Below are positions 54,316 through 63,384 of a stretch of DNA of 64,000 nt, in pieces. The stretch is from NCBI GenBank assembly GCA_017852395.1, contig JAFMLE010000006.1, forward strand, positions 1 to 64,000, written 5' to 3'. Every line of letters begins with the position of its first letter. Positions within the stretch are counted from its first letter, which is position 1. The translations under genes and the position numbers were made by a program. The notes under the pieces are model-generated. The model saw only the letters and a list, made by a program, of their open reading frames with translations. It had not been told where the DNA came from and did not search any database. The stretch is from Flavobacteriaceae bacterium. Lineage in GTDB: Bacteria > Bacteroidota > Bacteroidia > Flavobacteriales > Flavobacteriaceae.

Positions 54316-55320
54316 TTATTCTAGGTAAATCGTATGCGAATATAAACGACTTCCACGTGCCCCCAAGAGTTCAAGATGCAATTGTCTTTGAGGCCAATCA
54401 AATCTTAAAATACCAAAATTGCGTTTGACCACCAATGGGCTGATGCGATGGGGGTTAAATTCTTCTTGCAAAACGTCATAAGAATGGGTGATCCCACTCG
54501 AAGTAAAATCATAAATTATTTTATCTGCAGGGGTTTTGGATGCGGACAGTTCTGCAATATGTCGATCGCCACTTAAGAAAATGGGATTTTTTACCTGATG
54601 GGTATCCAGCAGGTTTAGCAGGGTTTGTTTTGCTTGGGGAAAATTGGACCATTTTTCATAGGGGTGTTGATCAGATAAAAATTGAATCCCCGTGCCGATC
54701 AGATGCACCTCTGCATCGCTTTTTGATAAAAGATCATTGAGCCACTCCCATTGGTCTGGGCCAAGAAGCGATCCTTGATTGGGCAAATAGCGTTGTTCTG
54801 AAGTAGTGTCAGGCACATAGGGCTCTTTAAAATAGCGGTTGTCAAGTAAAATAAGTAGTACTTTTTGTGTTCCCTGGCCAAAAGTATAGGCTTGGTATAC
54901 CCCTGCTCTTTGCCGTACGGGATGCTGTTCCTCAAGTTCCAAAAATTGGAGCAACAGGGCCTTACTTTCGTCTTTATAAGCATAGCCACTTCCTCCATCA
55001 TTGGGCCCATAGTCATGGTCGTCCCAAATACCAAAAACATGGGCCTTTTGTTTGAGTATTTGATAATCTGGATTGGCCTTTTGCTTGTTATATCGCGCTT
55101 CTAGGTCTTCTAGTTCATTAGCGGACCCGTAAACAATGTCTCCAAGCCAAAGCCAAGCGTCGGGATCTTGATCGGCAATGGTTTTCCAAACCAAAGGATC
55201 TATGGATGTTTTGTTACACGATCCAAATGCAAGTTTTTGAAGCGATGCTTGGTAGTTGATGTCTTGAGCATGAAGTAATCCGCCGCAGATAATAAAAAAA
55301 ATAAGTCCAAACCTCATCAT
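54316..55320 (-). CDS. PhoD-like alkaline phosphatase / phosphodiesterase family protein
   Basis: 334 residues with a signal peptide (about 18 residues, ending LLHAQ). Metal-site motifs of the PhoD type: FGSCNKTS near residue 33, WLWLGDIVYG near residue 56, GIWDDHDYGPNDGG near residue 97, LSGDRHIAELS near residue 244. It should act outside the cytoplasm on phosphate esters; the substrate is unknown. It is placed between acs (11 bases upstream) and rmuC. Confidence 0.9.
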   Translation of the reverse strand: MMRFGLIFFIICGGLLHAQDINYQASLQKLAFGSCNKTSIDPLVWKTIADQDPDAWLWLGDIVYGSANELEDLEARYNKQKANPDYQILKQKAHVFGIWDDHDYGPNDGGSGYAYKDESKALLLQFLELEEQHPVRQRAGVYQAYTFGQGTQKVLLILLDNRYFKEPYVPDTTSEQRYLPNQGSLLGPDQWEWLNDLLSKSDAEVHLIGTGIQFLSDQHPYEKWSNFPQAKQTLLNLLDTHQVKNPIFLSGDRHIAELSASKTPADKIIYDFTSSGITHSYDVLQEEFNPHRISPLVVKRNFGILRFDWPQRQLHLELLGARGSRLYSHTIYLE

Positions 55321-55331
55321 TGACCTTTGAG

Positions 55332-57239
55332 TTATACTGCCCCTTCGATTATACTGTCTACTACTTCAGGATTGAGTAAGGTTGAGGTATCTCCAAGTTC
55401 GTCGGTTGCCCCTACGGTGATTTTTCTAAGAATTCGCCGCATGATTTTTCCAGAGCGGGTTTTGGGCAATCCGATTACAAATTGCATTTTGTCCAATTTT
55501 GCAATGGGTCCAATCTGTAGTGCAATCTGTTGGTTGATTTCTGCTTTTAACGCTTTTTGCTCTTCGGCGGAAGCTTGTTCTTTTAAGATAATAAATCCAT
55601 AGAGGGCATTGCCTTTGATGTCGTGTGGAAATCCAACAATTGCGGACTCTGCCACCTTGGGGTGTTCATTGATTGCATCCTCTATGGGTGCAGTTCCGAG
55701 ATTGTGTCCAGAGACAATAATCACATCATCCACCCTTCCGGTAATTCTATAATAACCAACACTATCTCTAAGCGCACCATCTCCCGTAAAATAATTGCCT
55801 GGGAAGGTAGAAAAATAGGTTTCTCTATAGCGCTCATGATTGCCCCATATGGTTCGTGCTATTGATGGCCATGGAAATTTGATGCATAGTCGTCCTTGGA
55901 CATTTTTGCCAAAAACTTCTTGGCCTTCAGCATCACGAAGCGCGGGTTGAATTCCAATAAACGGTAGTGTTGCAAAAGTTGGTGTAGTAGGTGTGCAATA
56001 GGGAATCGGACTGATCATGATACCCCCCGTTTCGGTTTGCCACCAGGTATCAACAATGGGACTTTTGTGTTTGCCGACGTGGGTATCATACCAATGCCAA
56101 GCTTCTTCATTGATGGGTTCGCCGACAGTTCCTAATACTTTTAAGGAAGATAAATCATATTTGGTAACGTACTCCAGTTTTTCTTTTGCCAAAGCACGTA
56201 TTGCGGTTGGGGCGGTATAAAATTGATTGACTTTGTGTTTTTCTACGATTTCCCAAAAACGACCAAAGTCTGGGTAGGATGGGACCCCCTCAAACATAAC
56301 CGTTGTTGCGCCATTGGCCAAAGGACCATAAACAATATATGAATGTCCTGTGATCCAGCCAATATCGGCAGTACACCAATAAACGTCTTCTTCTTTATAT
56401 TGAAAAATATTTTTAAACGTATAGGCAGTGTATACCATATATCCTGCCGTAGAATGGACCATCCCCTTTGGTTGGCCGGTAGAACCAGAAGTGTATAGAA
56501 TAAATAGGGGGTCTTCTGCCTCCATAATTGTTGCGGGACAATCACTGTTTGCTGCTTCAAGGAGCGGCTCAAGCCAGGCGTCTCTTCCTGCTTGCATGAC
56601 GACTTGTTCTTGGGTACGTTTGCAAACCAACACCTTACGGACTCCAGGGCAATCATGGAGCGCTTCATCGACTATAGCTTTTAGAGAAATGGTTTTGCTT
56701 CCTCTAAATCCACCATCGGCAGTAAGCACAATTTTACAATCACAATCATTGATTCGAGTAGCCAGTGCTGTAGCAGAAAATCCACCAAAAACAACAGAGT
56801 GTACTGCTCCGATTCGAGCGCAAGCCAAAACGGCAACGGCTAGTTCAGGGATCATCGGCATGTAGATGCACACGCGATCTCCCTTTTGAACATTTTGCTC
56901 TTTTAACACGTTGGCCATGCGATTTACCTTTTCAGAAAGTTGCTTATAGGTGATGTGTTGCGCTGGCTCTTTTGGATTGTTGGGTTCAAACAAAATGGCC
57001 GTTTTGTGGGCCCGATTTTTTAGGTGTCGATCAATACAATTTTCGGTTATGTTGAGCTGTGCACCGTCAAACCATTTGACTTCAGGCTTGTGAAAGTCCC
57101 AGTCCAAAACACGGTCCCAGGTTTTGTGCCATTGAAAATTGTCTCGTGCGAGTTGGCCCCAAAATTGTTCAGGGTTTTGAACAGACTCGTTGTAAACTTG
57201 AAAATACTGCTCAAGGCTTTCTATTTGGTACGGGTTCAT
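55332..57239 (-). CDS. acs: Acetyl-CoA synthetase
   Basis: About 635 residues from the ATG at 57239 (MNPYQIESLEQYF). An earlier in-frame start at 57281 would overlap the symporter stop and adds a lysine-rich stretch unlike the family. Motifs: YTSGSTGQPKG (about residue 253), WQTETGGIM (about 400), and the acetylated-lysine region TRSGKIMRR near the C-terminus. It activates acetate to acetyl-CoA. It lies directly downstream of the symporter gene. Confidence 0.96.
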   Translation of the reverse strand: MNPYQIESLEQYFQVYNESVQNPEQFWGQLARDNFQWHKTWDRVLDWDFHKPEVKWFDGAQLNITENCIDRHLKNRAHKTAILFEPNNPKEPAQHITYKQLSEKVNRMANVLKEQNVQKGDRVCIYMPMIPELAVAVLACARIGAVHSVVFGGFSATALATRINDCDCKIVLTADGGFRGSKTISLKAIVDEALHDCPGVRKVLVCKRTQEQVVMQAGRDAWLEPLLEAANSDCPATIMEAEDPLFILYTSGSTGQPKGMVHSTAGYMVYTAYTFKNIFQYKEEDVYWCTADIGWITGHSYIVYGPLANGATTVMFEGVPSYPDFGRFWEIVEKHKVNQFYTAPTAIRALAKEKLEYVTKYDLSSLKVLGTVGEPINEEAWHWYDTHVGKHKSPIVDTWWQTETGGIMISPIPYCTPTTPTFATLPFIGIQPALRDAEGQEVFGKNVQGRLCIKFPWPSIARTIWGNHERYRETYFSTFPGNYFTGDGALRDSVGYYRITGRVDDVIIVSGHNLGTAPIEDAINEHPKVAESAIVGFPHDIKGNALYGFIILKEQASAEEQKALKAEINQQIALQIGPIAKLDKMQFVIGLPKTRSGKIMRRILRKITVGATDELGDTSTLLNPEVVDSIIEGAV

Positions 57240-57264
57240 TTTAATTTTTTTTAATTTAATTCTT

Positions 57265-58974
57265 CTAGTGCTGATGGGCACTTCCTGCGCCGCGTGGAAT
57301 TCGTATTTCTTCTACAAGCGCTTGAACCTCTTTTGGAGGAGGGGGATAGAACCGGTTGACAGTAAGTGCTACAATAAAATTGACGACCATAGCAATGCTG
57401 CCAAATCCTTCTGGAGAGATGCCCCACCACCATGATTCTTGAAGTTCAGCAACGGCTGTTTTGCCACCGTCAAAAAGACCAAATTTAAATTTTAACATAT
57501 AAAATAGCATTAGGCTGATCCCTACGATCATCCCACTTATCGCTCCTTCGCGATTCATTTTTTTATAAAAAATACCCAAAATAATGGCTGGGAAAAAAGA
57601 GGCTGCTGCCAAACCAAAGGCCAATGCGACAACAGCAGCAACAAATCCAGGCGGATTGATGCCAAAGTATCCAGCTACTACAACCGCCAAGGCAGCCGCT
57701 AATCGAGCAGACCACAACTCCCCTTTTTCACTGATATCGGGTCTAAACACTTTTTTGATCAAATCATGGGATATGGACGATGAAATGACCAGCAATAGTC
57801 CTGCAGCGGTAGATAATGCCGCCGCTAGTCCACCCGCGGCTACTAAAGCAACTACCCATGGGGGTAGGTCTGCAATTTCGGGATTGGCCAAAACCATAAT
57901 GTCACGGTCAACTTGCAATTCGTTTTGAGAAGAGGCATTGTATTGAATGATACCGTCTTGATTTTTGTCGTCAAATTGCAATAGTCCGGTTGCTTCCCAA
58001 TTTTTAAACCACTCGGGCATTGTATTGTAGGGCTTGCTGTTTACGGTATCTATGAGATTGGTTCTTGCAAAAACTGCAACCGCTGGTGCTGTGGTGTACA
58101 ATAAAGCAATACAGAGCAGTGCGATTCCTGCCGATTTTCGGGCATCCCGCACTCTTTTGACTGTAAAAAACCGAACAATTACATGCGGCAAACCTGCCGT
58201 GCCTACCATCAATGCTAGGGTTATTGCAAACACATCGATTCGGGATTTGCTACCTTCTGTATAGTTAGCAAATCCTAACTCTTGGGATAGTCCATTGAGT
58301 CGTTCTAAGAGATAGGTTCCTGATCCATCGTTTAGCTGGCTGCCCATTCCCAATTGGGGAATTGGATTGCCTGTCATTTGTATGGAAATAAAAATTGCAG
58401 GAACCATAAAGGCAAAAATCAGTACACAAAACTGTGCCACTTGGGTATAAGTAATCCCTTTCATCCCGCCCAATACGGCATAAAAAAGGACAATGATCAT
58501 ACCAATGATTACTCCGGTATTGATATCGACTTCCAAAAATCTAGAAAAAACAACCCCAACCCCTCGCATTTGTCCGGCTACGTATGTAAACGAGACCAAC
58601 AAAGCGCAAAGTACGGCCACCACGCGTGCCGATTTTGAATAGTAGCGCTCCCCTACAAAATCAGGAACGGTAAACTGTCCAAATTTTCTCAAATAAGGCG
58701 CCAAGAGCAAAGCCAGTAACACATACCCCCCAGTCCAACCCATGAGATATACCGAACCATCGTAACCCATGAACGAGATCAGACCGGCCATTGATATAAA
58801 AGAGGCTGCAGACATCCAGTCTGCTGCGGTTGCGAGCCCGTTGGCCCAAGGAGAAATCCCTCCTCCAGCCACATAAAATTCTTTGGTAGAGGCCGCACGA
58901 GACCAAATGGCGATAGCGATATAAAGCCCAAAAGTAAGTCCGACTAAAAGATAGGTCCATAACTGTACACTCAT
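57265..58974 (-). CDS. Sodium:solute symporter (ActP-like, acetate uptake)
   Basis: 569 residues, about 13 membrane helices, SSS family. Features include GGGISPWANGLATAADWMSAASF (about 37-59), FVGERYYSKSARVVA, and VALVAAGGLAAALSTAAGLLLVISSSI (about 378-404). The ActP-type carrier takes up acetate or other short carboxylates with sodium. Its position between a DUF4212 gene and acs supports acetate. It is separated from DUF4212 by 11 bases. Confidence 0.92.
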   Translation of the reverse strand: MSVQLWTYLLVGLTFGLYIAIAIWSRAASTKEFYVAGGGISPWANGLATAADWMSAASFISMAGLISFMGYDGSVYLMGWTGGYVLLALLLAPYLRKFGQFTVPDFVGERYYSKSARVVAVLCALLVSFTYVAGQMRGVGVVFSRFLEVDINTGVIIGMIIVLFYAVLGGMKGITYTQVAQFCVLIFAFMVPAIFISIQMTGNPIPQLGMGSQLNDGSGTYLLERLNGLSQELGFANYTEGSKSRIDVFAITLALMVGTAGLPHVIVRFFTVKRVRDARKSAGIALLCIALLYTTAPAVAVFARTNLIDTVNSKPYNTMPEWFKNWEATGLLQFDDKNQDGIIQYNASSQNELQVDRDIMVLANPEIADLPPWVVALVAAGGLAAALSTAAGLLLVISSSISHDLIKKVFRPDISEKGELWSARLAAALAVVVAGYFGINPPGFVAAVVALAFGLAAASFFPAIILGIFYKKMNREGAISGMIVGISLMLFYMLKFKFGLFDGGKTAVAELQESWWWGISPEGFGSIAMVVNFIVALTVNRFYPPPPKEVQALVEEIRIPRGAGSAHQH

Positions 58975-58985
58975 TGGAAATTTAT

Positions 58986-59246
58986 TTATTCGTTAACATC
59001 ATATTTTTTGTCGAGCCGGTTCATCAACCCGACATAGACAAAGATCAAAATAACAAAGACATAAATAGCTCCCTGCTGGGCCATCCAAAAACCCAAAGGA
59101 AACCCACCAATGACAAGTTGATCCAGAAGATCTTTAAAAATAATAGCTGCACCGTAAGAAGCTAAAAACCAGATAATAAGTAATAGTTTTAGGTACCTGA
59201 GATTCTGCCTCCAATACCGTTTGTGTTGGTCACTTTTAGGACTCAT
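58986..59246 (-). CDS. DUF4212 domain protein, small subunit of the symporter
   Basis: 86 residues with two membrane helices (about 20-38 and 58-76) and the family stretch YWRQNLRYLKLLLIIWFLAS. DUF4212 proteins are almost always encoded just upstream of ActP-like symporters and are thought to form their small subunit. It is the first gene in the DUF4212-symporter-acs block. Confidence 0.92.
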   Translation of the reverse strand: MSPKSDQHKRYWRQNLRYLKLLLIIWFLASYGAAIIFKDLLDQLVIGGFPLGFWMAQQGAIYVFVILIFVYVGLMNRLDKKYDVNE

Positions 59247-59336
59247 TTGTGATGATTCGGTTTACTTCCTTTAAATATTTCTTTAAAATATAAAAATTTG
59301 AAAACATAGACTTTGCTTTTTTCAAAAAGGTAGTCC

Positions 59337-59370
59337 TTTGGAAAAGTTCGATTTAATTCTTCTATTTTTG
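59337..59370 (+). promoter_or_regulatory. Predicted promoter for the carotenoid gene
   Basis: TTTG at 59337-59340, 22 bases, then TATTTTTG at 59363-59370. The GTG start at 59419 would have a leader of about 40 bases. Confidence 0.45.
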
Positions 59371-59418
59371 TTTGTTGCAGAATTGTTGCTGTTAAAACAA
59401 ACTATAAAAGGATAAGGG

Positions 59419-60090
59419 GTGCAAGAAACCTTAAAAAAAATTCGTCGCGAAGAACTGTCGATTGCATTGATCTGGTTATTTCATGTCAGTGGAATAATTG
59501 GCATCGTATATGGCGATGCCCTTTGGTTTATCCAAGCCACTCCGATAAACCTCAGCCTGTCTTTTGCTTTGGCCATTTATAATGGATGGTCTTCAAAACA
59601 TTTTGTCAAACTTGGGATTCTGGCTTTTTCTGCAGGGATGATTGCCGAAATTTTAGGCGTCAATTTTGGATGGATTTTTGGGGATTATGCCTACGGCGAA
59701 ATGTTGGGCTGGAAATTTTTGGGTGTTCCCTGGTTGATTGGTGCCAACTGGGTCATTTTGGTGGTCTGTACAGGTCAAATAGCACGAGATCTTGTATCGA
59801 GCAAAATTGGCCAAATTCTTGTCGGCGTTGGACTGATGGTTTTACTTGATTTGTTGATTGAACCCATGGCGCCACGCCTTGATTTTTGGGAATTTGAAGG
59901 CGGGCAAGCCCCCATACAAAACTATATCGGTTGGGCATTGGTGGCACTCCCCTTACAAATTTTTATGCATGGCTATAATGTACGCCCCAAAGGCTATTTT
60001 TTCCACCACCTCTACCTACTACAAATTTTATTTTTTACAGTTCTATTAATAAAGCTCAATAGCATCACCCCATTTGCAGCGATGTCTTAA
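59419..60090 (+). CDS. Carotenoid biosynthesis membrane protein (CruF-like, DUF422)
   Basis: 223 residues from a GTG start, six to seven membrane helices. Conserved stretches: EILGVNFGWIFGDYAYGEMLGWKFLGVPWLIG (starts about residue 75), VLLDLLIEPMAPRLDFWEFEGGQAP (about 140-164), and GWALVALPLQIFMHGY. The family includes CruF, a carotenoid 1',2'-hydratase, and bisanhydrobacterioruberin hydratase. No other carotenoid genes are in the window. Its end overlaps a promoter-like element for the next gene. Confidence 0.88.
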   Translation: MQETLKKIRREELSIALIWLFHVSGIIGIVYGDALWFIQATPINLSLSFALAIYNGWSSKHFVKLGILAFSAGMIAEILGVNFGWIFGDYAYGEMLGWKFLGVPWLIGANWVILVVCTGQIARDLVSSKIGQILVGVGLMVLLDLLIEPMAPRLDFWEFEGGQAPIQNYIGWALVALPLQIFMHGYNVRPKGYFFHHLYLLQILFFTVLLIKLNSITPFAAMS

Positions 60091-60095
60091 CTTTG
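60088..60095 (+). promoter_or_regulatory. Candidate -7 element inside the end of the carotenoid gene
   Basis: TAACTTTG, a full TAnnTTTG match that overlaps the stop of the carotenoid gene, five bases before the ATG at 60101. If used, the mRNA would be nearly leaderless. Confidence 0.3.
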
Positions 60096-60100
60096 TGGGA

Positions 60101-60610
60101 ATGAAAAAATGGCTTTTACTAACAACCATCACTCTATGGACTTCCTGCAAAGATGTTCAACCCAGTAACAACACTACCACTGCAACTGAAGATAGCTTGA
60201 CGGTCGACGTTCCAAAACCTCCAGAAAACTTGGCGCAATTTGATGCAGATTTTGCCTCAAAATACCAACTGGAGAATTGGAAAGAATTGATGGAATTTAA
60301 AAAAGGATTTGAAAGTCTTCATCGTCTCAACCCCAAAGGACTTACGGTTTTTTTGAAAGGTTTGGACAACCAAACCATTCGATTATTAAAATCCAATTTT
60401 CCAGAAACCTTCGATAATGATCCCATCAAAAGCCGACTCAAAGTCGTTCGAATGGAAGTGATGAAATGCATTTATTTTGCCGAAAACCGACAAAACGAAG
60501 CGTTGCAAAAATCTCTAGAAAATCTCTATCAATCCTACTCAATTTTTATAAACAGATTGGTCACAATGGGTGAAGAAAAAACAATCAACGTCCTCGATAG
60601 CCTAAACTAG
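60101..60610 (+). CDS. Hypothetical lipoprotein
   Basis: About 169 residues from ATG 60101, giving MKKWLLLTTITLWTSC, a short lipoprotein signal with Cys16. A Thr/Asn-rich linker follows, then a mostly helical body (KYQLENWKELMEFKKGFESLHR, about residues 54-75). An in-frame ATG at 60074 lies within the previous gene and disturbs the signal. It is convergent with the next gene, overlapping by four bases. Function unknown. Confidence 0.75.
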   Translation: MKKWLLLTTITLWTSCKDVQPSNNTTTATEDSLTVDVPKPPENLAQFDADFASKYQLENWKELMEFKKGFESLHRLNPKGLTVFLKGLDNQTIRLLKSNFPETFDNDPIKSRLKVVRMEVMKCIYFAENRQNEALQKSLENLYQSYSIFINRLVTMGEEKTINVLDSLN

Positions 60611-61062
60611 AAAAGAATTTGATTTTGAATTTTTGACTTTGTATCCAGCAGTTTTCTACTCGTGTTTACTGCATCATGTAACTGTTGTGCTTGACGGCAA
60701 AGCAAAACATTTTCAGGATCTACAGTCAGTAACTGATTATAAAATTCTAATAGTTCTTGGTCCAAATCCAAACACCGATGTATATGAACCGTTGATTTGC
60801 CATCTACAGGCGTGATGATCCTTTGGTTGAAGTCGATCCTTTTTAAAACAATTTGTTCCGTATTGATATCCAAAGAGCCTAAAAGGGTTAGAAGTTCTTG
60901 GCTAAAATGATTTCGTAAACGCGCTTGCTGGTTAAAAAACCGGGTGGTCTCAGCATCGGATTGTAGGTCTGCCGCCTTAAGAAACTCCAGTTTGGTCAGG
61001 TTCAAATGGCTTATAACCTTGGCCAGCACCGCAACATTTTTTTTTGATTTCATCCATTTCAA
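60607..61062 (-). CDS. Hypothetical helical protein (possibly DUF2383-like)
   Basis: 151 residues, no signal peptide, largely helical with heptad-like leucines (LAKVISHLNLTKLEFLKAADLQ; ELLEFYNQLLTVDPENVLLCRQAQQLHDAV). The spacing of four long helices recalls ferritin-like DUF2383 proteins, but the acidic metal residues are not clear, so the family is only a guess. It lies 26 bases after the epimerase-like gene on the same strand. Confidence 0.6.
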   Translation of the reverse strand: MKWMKSKKNVAVLAKVISHLNLTKLEFLKAADLQSDAETTRFFNQQARLRNHFSQELLTLLGSLDINTEQIVLKRIDFNQRIITPVDGKSTVHIHRCLDLDQELLEFYNQLLTVDPENVLLCRQAQQLHDAVNTSRKLLDTKSKIQNQILF

Positions 61063-61088
61063 GTTACCATAATAAGGCTTAAATGGAT

Positions 61089-61910
61089 TTATCCTGACGG
61101 GGTTTCTATCAACAACTTTTCCACATCAAAAAACATCCCGTAATTCTGGATAATTTTCTCAGAACTGATACTGACATTTTTTCGCGTAACATTTTCAAAG
61201 GGAGGCAAAGGCAAACCTAAAGTATTGGCCGTAGCTTGATAATATTCTTGCCGCTTGGGATGATAGGGGTTGACAACATTATATACGCCGCTTTTTTTAG
61301 GTTTTTTGATGAGGGCTTCTATATAAGCTACAACCTCCAATTGGTGAACCAGATTGATGGCCCCCATGGGATCAGGAATAACTTCTTTATTAGCAAGGCC
61401 ATAAACCGGATGTCGATCATTACCAATCAGTCCTCCCAGACGTAATACAGTTATGTGAGGTATTTTTAATGCCCTAAATAACGCTTCGCATTGGACCAGC
61501 ATTTGACCACTTGGGGTGGTAGGATCACAAGGGGTTGCTTCGGTTATCATCCCTTGCTCTGCTCCATATACGGATATACTGCTCAAAAAAATCAAATGGT
61601 CAATGGCGGTCGTGTGCAAGTGGATTGCCAATTGGGCAATTGCTTGATCAAGTCGAAAGGTGGGGTTTTTCCTCAATCCAGGGGGTAGTGATACAATAAG
61701 TACATCTAACTGATCAAAAAAGGTCAGATCACCCGTGATGTCTTCTTCAGACACCACCAAGGGATAGGCTGCAATTCCGGCTTCTTCTAACCGCCTTAGC
61801 CCCGGCTGCGATTGACGTGTCCCTCGGACTTCATAACCTTTTGTTTGCAAATGTTGTGCTAGAGGAATTCCTAGCCAACCGCACCCCAAAACACCTACAC
61901 GCTGTTTCAT
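61089..61910 (-). CDS. NAD(P)-dependent epimerase-like (extended SDR, YeeZ type)
   Basis: 273 residues with a nucleotide-binding GVLGCGWLGIPLAQHL at residue 6, ISVYGAEQGMITE (SDR Tyr region replaced with the epimerase SVYG motif, about residue 112) and LRLGGLIGNDRHPV. The reaction is unknown; YeeZ-like proteins resemble nucleotide-sugar epimerases. It is divergent from the CBS protein gene, sharing a 103-base region with two direct repeats. Confidence 0.83.
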   Translation of the reverse strand: MKQRVGVLGCGWLGIPLAQHLQTKGYEVRGTRQSQPGLRRLEEAGIAAYPLVVSEEDITGDLTFFDQLDVLIVSLPPGLRKNPTFRLDQAIAQLAIHLHTTAIDHLIFLSSISVYGAEQGMITEATPCDPTTPSGQMLVQCEALFRALKIPHITVLRLGGLIGNDRHPVYGLANKEVIPDPMGAINLVHQLEVVAYIEALIKKPKKSGVYNVVNPYHPKRQEYYQATANTLGLPLPPFENVTRKNVSISSEKIIQNYGMFFDVEKLLIETPSG

Positions 61911-61929
61911 TTATCACAAAATAAAAGTC

Positions 61930-61984
61930 TTTTTATTGATATGTACCCAAAAAAACTGTTGTTTTTTTAAGTTTTTATTGATAT
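61930..61984 (+). repeat. Pair of 13-bp direct repeats in the divergent region
   Basis: TTTTTATTGATAT occurs at 61930-61942 and again at 61972-61984, 42 bases apart start to start, about four helical turns. They lie between the epimerase-like gene (minus) and the CBS gene (plus), where a regulator could bind, but A/T richness makes chance possible. Confidence 0.6.
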
Positions 61985-62013
61985 ATTACTAGAACACTTT
62001 AAAAATTATCATT

Positions 62014-62475
62014 ATGCCGATAAAAAGTTTTCAAGGAGCTCGAGTTCAAAAACAACGCAGTGTTGTCCATTTATTGGTCCGTGATATCATGACCAGCCAT
62101 CTCATTGTTTTTCGCCCCGAACAAACCATTCATGAGGTGATGGAACAATTTATAAAAAATAGAATTTCTGGAGGTCCCGTAGTCGATGCAGCAGGGAATC
62201 TTATTGGCGTGATTTCGGAAGCAGATTGTATGAAACAAATTTCTGAAAGCCGCTATTTCAATATGCCTATTTTGGATCGATCGGTCGCCAATTTTATGAC
62301 CACCAATGTGGACACCATCGATGCCTCCAAAAGTATTTTTGAAGCAGCATCACAATTTACCAAAAACAACCGTCGTCGTTTTCCGGTGATGGAAAACAAT
62401 AAACTGGTAGGACAGATTAGTCGAAAAGATGTGGTCATGGCCGCTTTGAAACTGCAAAGCAATACTTGGCATTAA
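62014..62475 (+). CDS. CBS-domain protein
   Basis: 153 residues consisting of two CBS domains (about 22-75, VRDIMTSHLIVFRPEQTIHEVMEQF, and about 90-148, VANFMTTNVDTIDASKSIFEAA). CBS pairs bind adenine nucleotides and act as energy sensors; no catalytic domain is attached. It is divergent from the epimerase-like gene and convergent with the deacetylase gene, with which its stop overlaps. Confidence 0.9.
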   Translation: MPIKSFQGARVQKQRSVVHLLVRDIMTSHLIVFRPEQTIHEVMEQFIKNRISGGPVVDAAGNLIGVISEADCMKQISESRYFNMPILDRSVANFMTTNVDTIDASKSIFEAASQFTKNNRRRFPVMENNKLVGQISRKDVVMAALKLQSNTWH

Positions 62476-63383
62476 CCATAAAGATCTCGGGCCGCCCTAT
62501 ATGTATTGGTGTGGGCTTCAATGATGGTTTTGATCGCTGGAGAATACCCGCCTCCCATACTGCACTGAACAGGAATTTTTAATTGTTTGCACAATTCGAA
62601 AACAAAATAATCACGTTGTTTGCAACCGGCGATACTTAGCGACAACCTACCCAGTTTGTCCGTGGCCAATACATCGACACCACTGAGGTAAAAAACAAAA
62701 TCTGGAGCTTGTTTCTCCAACAATTCAGGAAGTGTATTTTTAAGCACCTCTAAATAGACCTCATCCGTACAACCGTCCTCCAACTCCAAGTCTAAATCAC
62801 TTTTTTCTTTTTTGAAGGGATAGTTTTTGGCTCCATGCATCGAAAAGGTAAACACATCTTGATGATTTTGAAACAAAGCGGCGGTGCCATTTCCTTGATG
62901 GACATCCAAATCGACGATTATTATTTTTTTGGCATATCCACGATCGAGGAGAAATTGCGCCGCAATAGCTTGATCGTTGAGAAGACAGAAGGCCTCGCCA
63001 TGGCTATAAAATGCATGGTGTGTACCTCCAGCGATGTTGAAAGCAACACCCACTTCTAGGGCAGCCACTGCCCCTTGAATTGTACCACCTGCAATGATAA
63101 ATTCTCGATCTATAAGTTGTTTTGACAAGGGAAATCCAATTTTACGAACTGCACGCGCATCCAAGTCTAGCCCTTGTAGCTGGGCTATATATTCTGGGTC
63201 ATGAATGCGGCAAACATGGGTTTTTGAAACTGATGCTGGGGTGAAAAAATCCGAAACAGTACAAATCCCTTCGCGAAGTAATTGCTGGGGCAACAGCTCA
63301 TATTTTTCCATAGGAAATCGATGCTTTTCGGGCAAAGGCAATCGATAGATGGGGTCATACGCTACCGGAAGCACATCGACCAA
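62472..63383 (-). CDS. Histone-deacetylase-family amidohydrolase
   Basis: 303 residues. Zinc and active-site motifs are visible: GGTHHAFYSHGEAFCLLND (tandem His), IIIVDLDVHQGNGTA (metal-binding Asp and His), FSMHGAKNYP, and SGVDVLATDKLGRLSLS. Bacterial members deacetylate acetoin-type substrates, polyamines or proteins (AcuC-like); the substrate here is unknown. It starts immediately after the metG stop in transcription order, with one base between them. Confidence 0.92.
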   Translation of the reverse strand: MVDVLPVAYDPIYRLPLPEKHRFPMEKYELLPQQLLREGICTVSDFFTPASVSKTHVCRIHDPEYIAQLQGLDLDARAVRKIGFPLSKQLIDREFIIAGGTIQGAVAALEVGVAFNIAGGTHHAFYSHGEAFCLLNDQAIAAQFLLDRGYAKKIIIVDLDVHQGNGTAALFQNHQDVFTFSMHGAKNYPFKKEKSDLDLELEDGCTDEVYLEVLKNTLPELLEKQAPDFVFYLSGVDVLATDKLGRLSLSIAGCKQRDYFVFELCKQLKIPVQCSMGGGYSPAIKTIIEAHTNTYRAARDLYG

Positions 63384-63384
63384 A

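Noticed and set aside
57240-57281. N-terminal extension of Acs from 57281
   Set aside because: It would overlap the symporter gene and add a lysine/arginine-rich stretch foreign to Acs; the ATG at 57239 fits the family.
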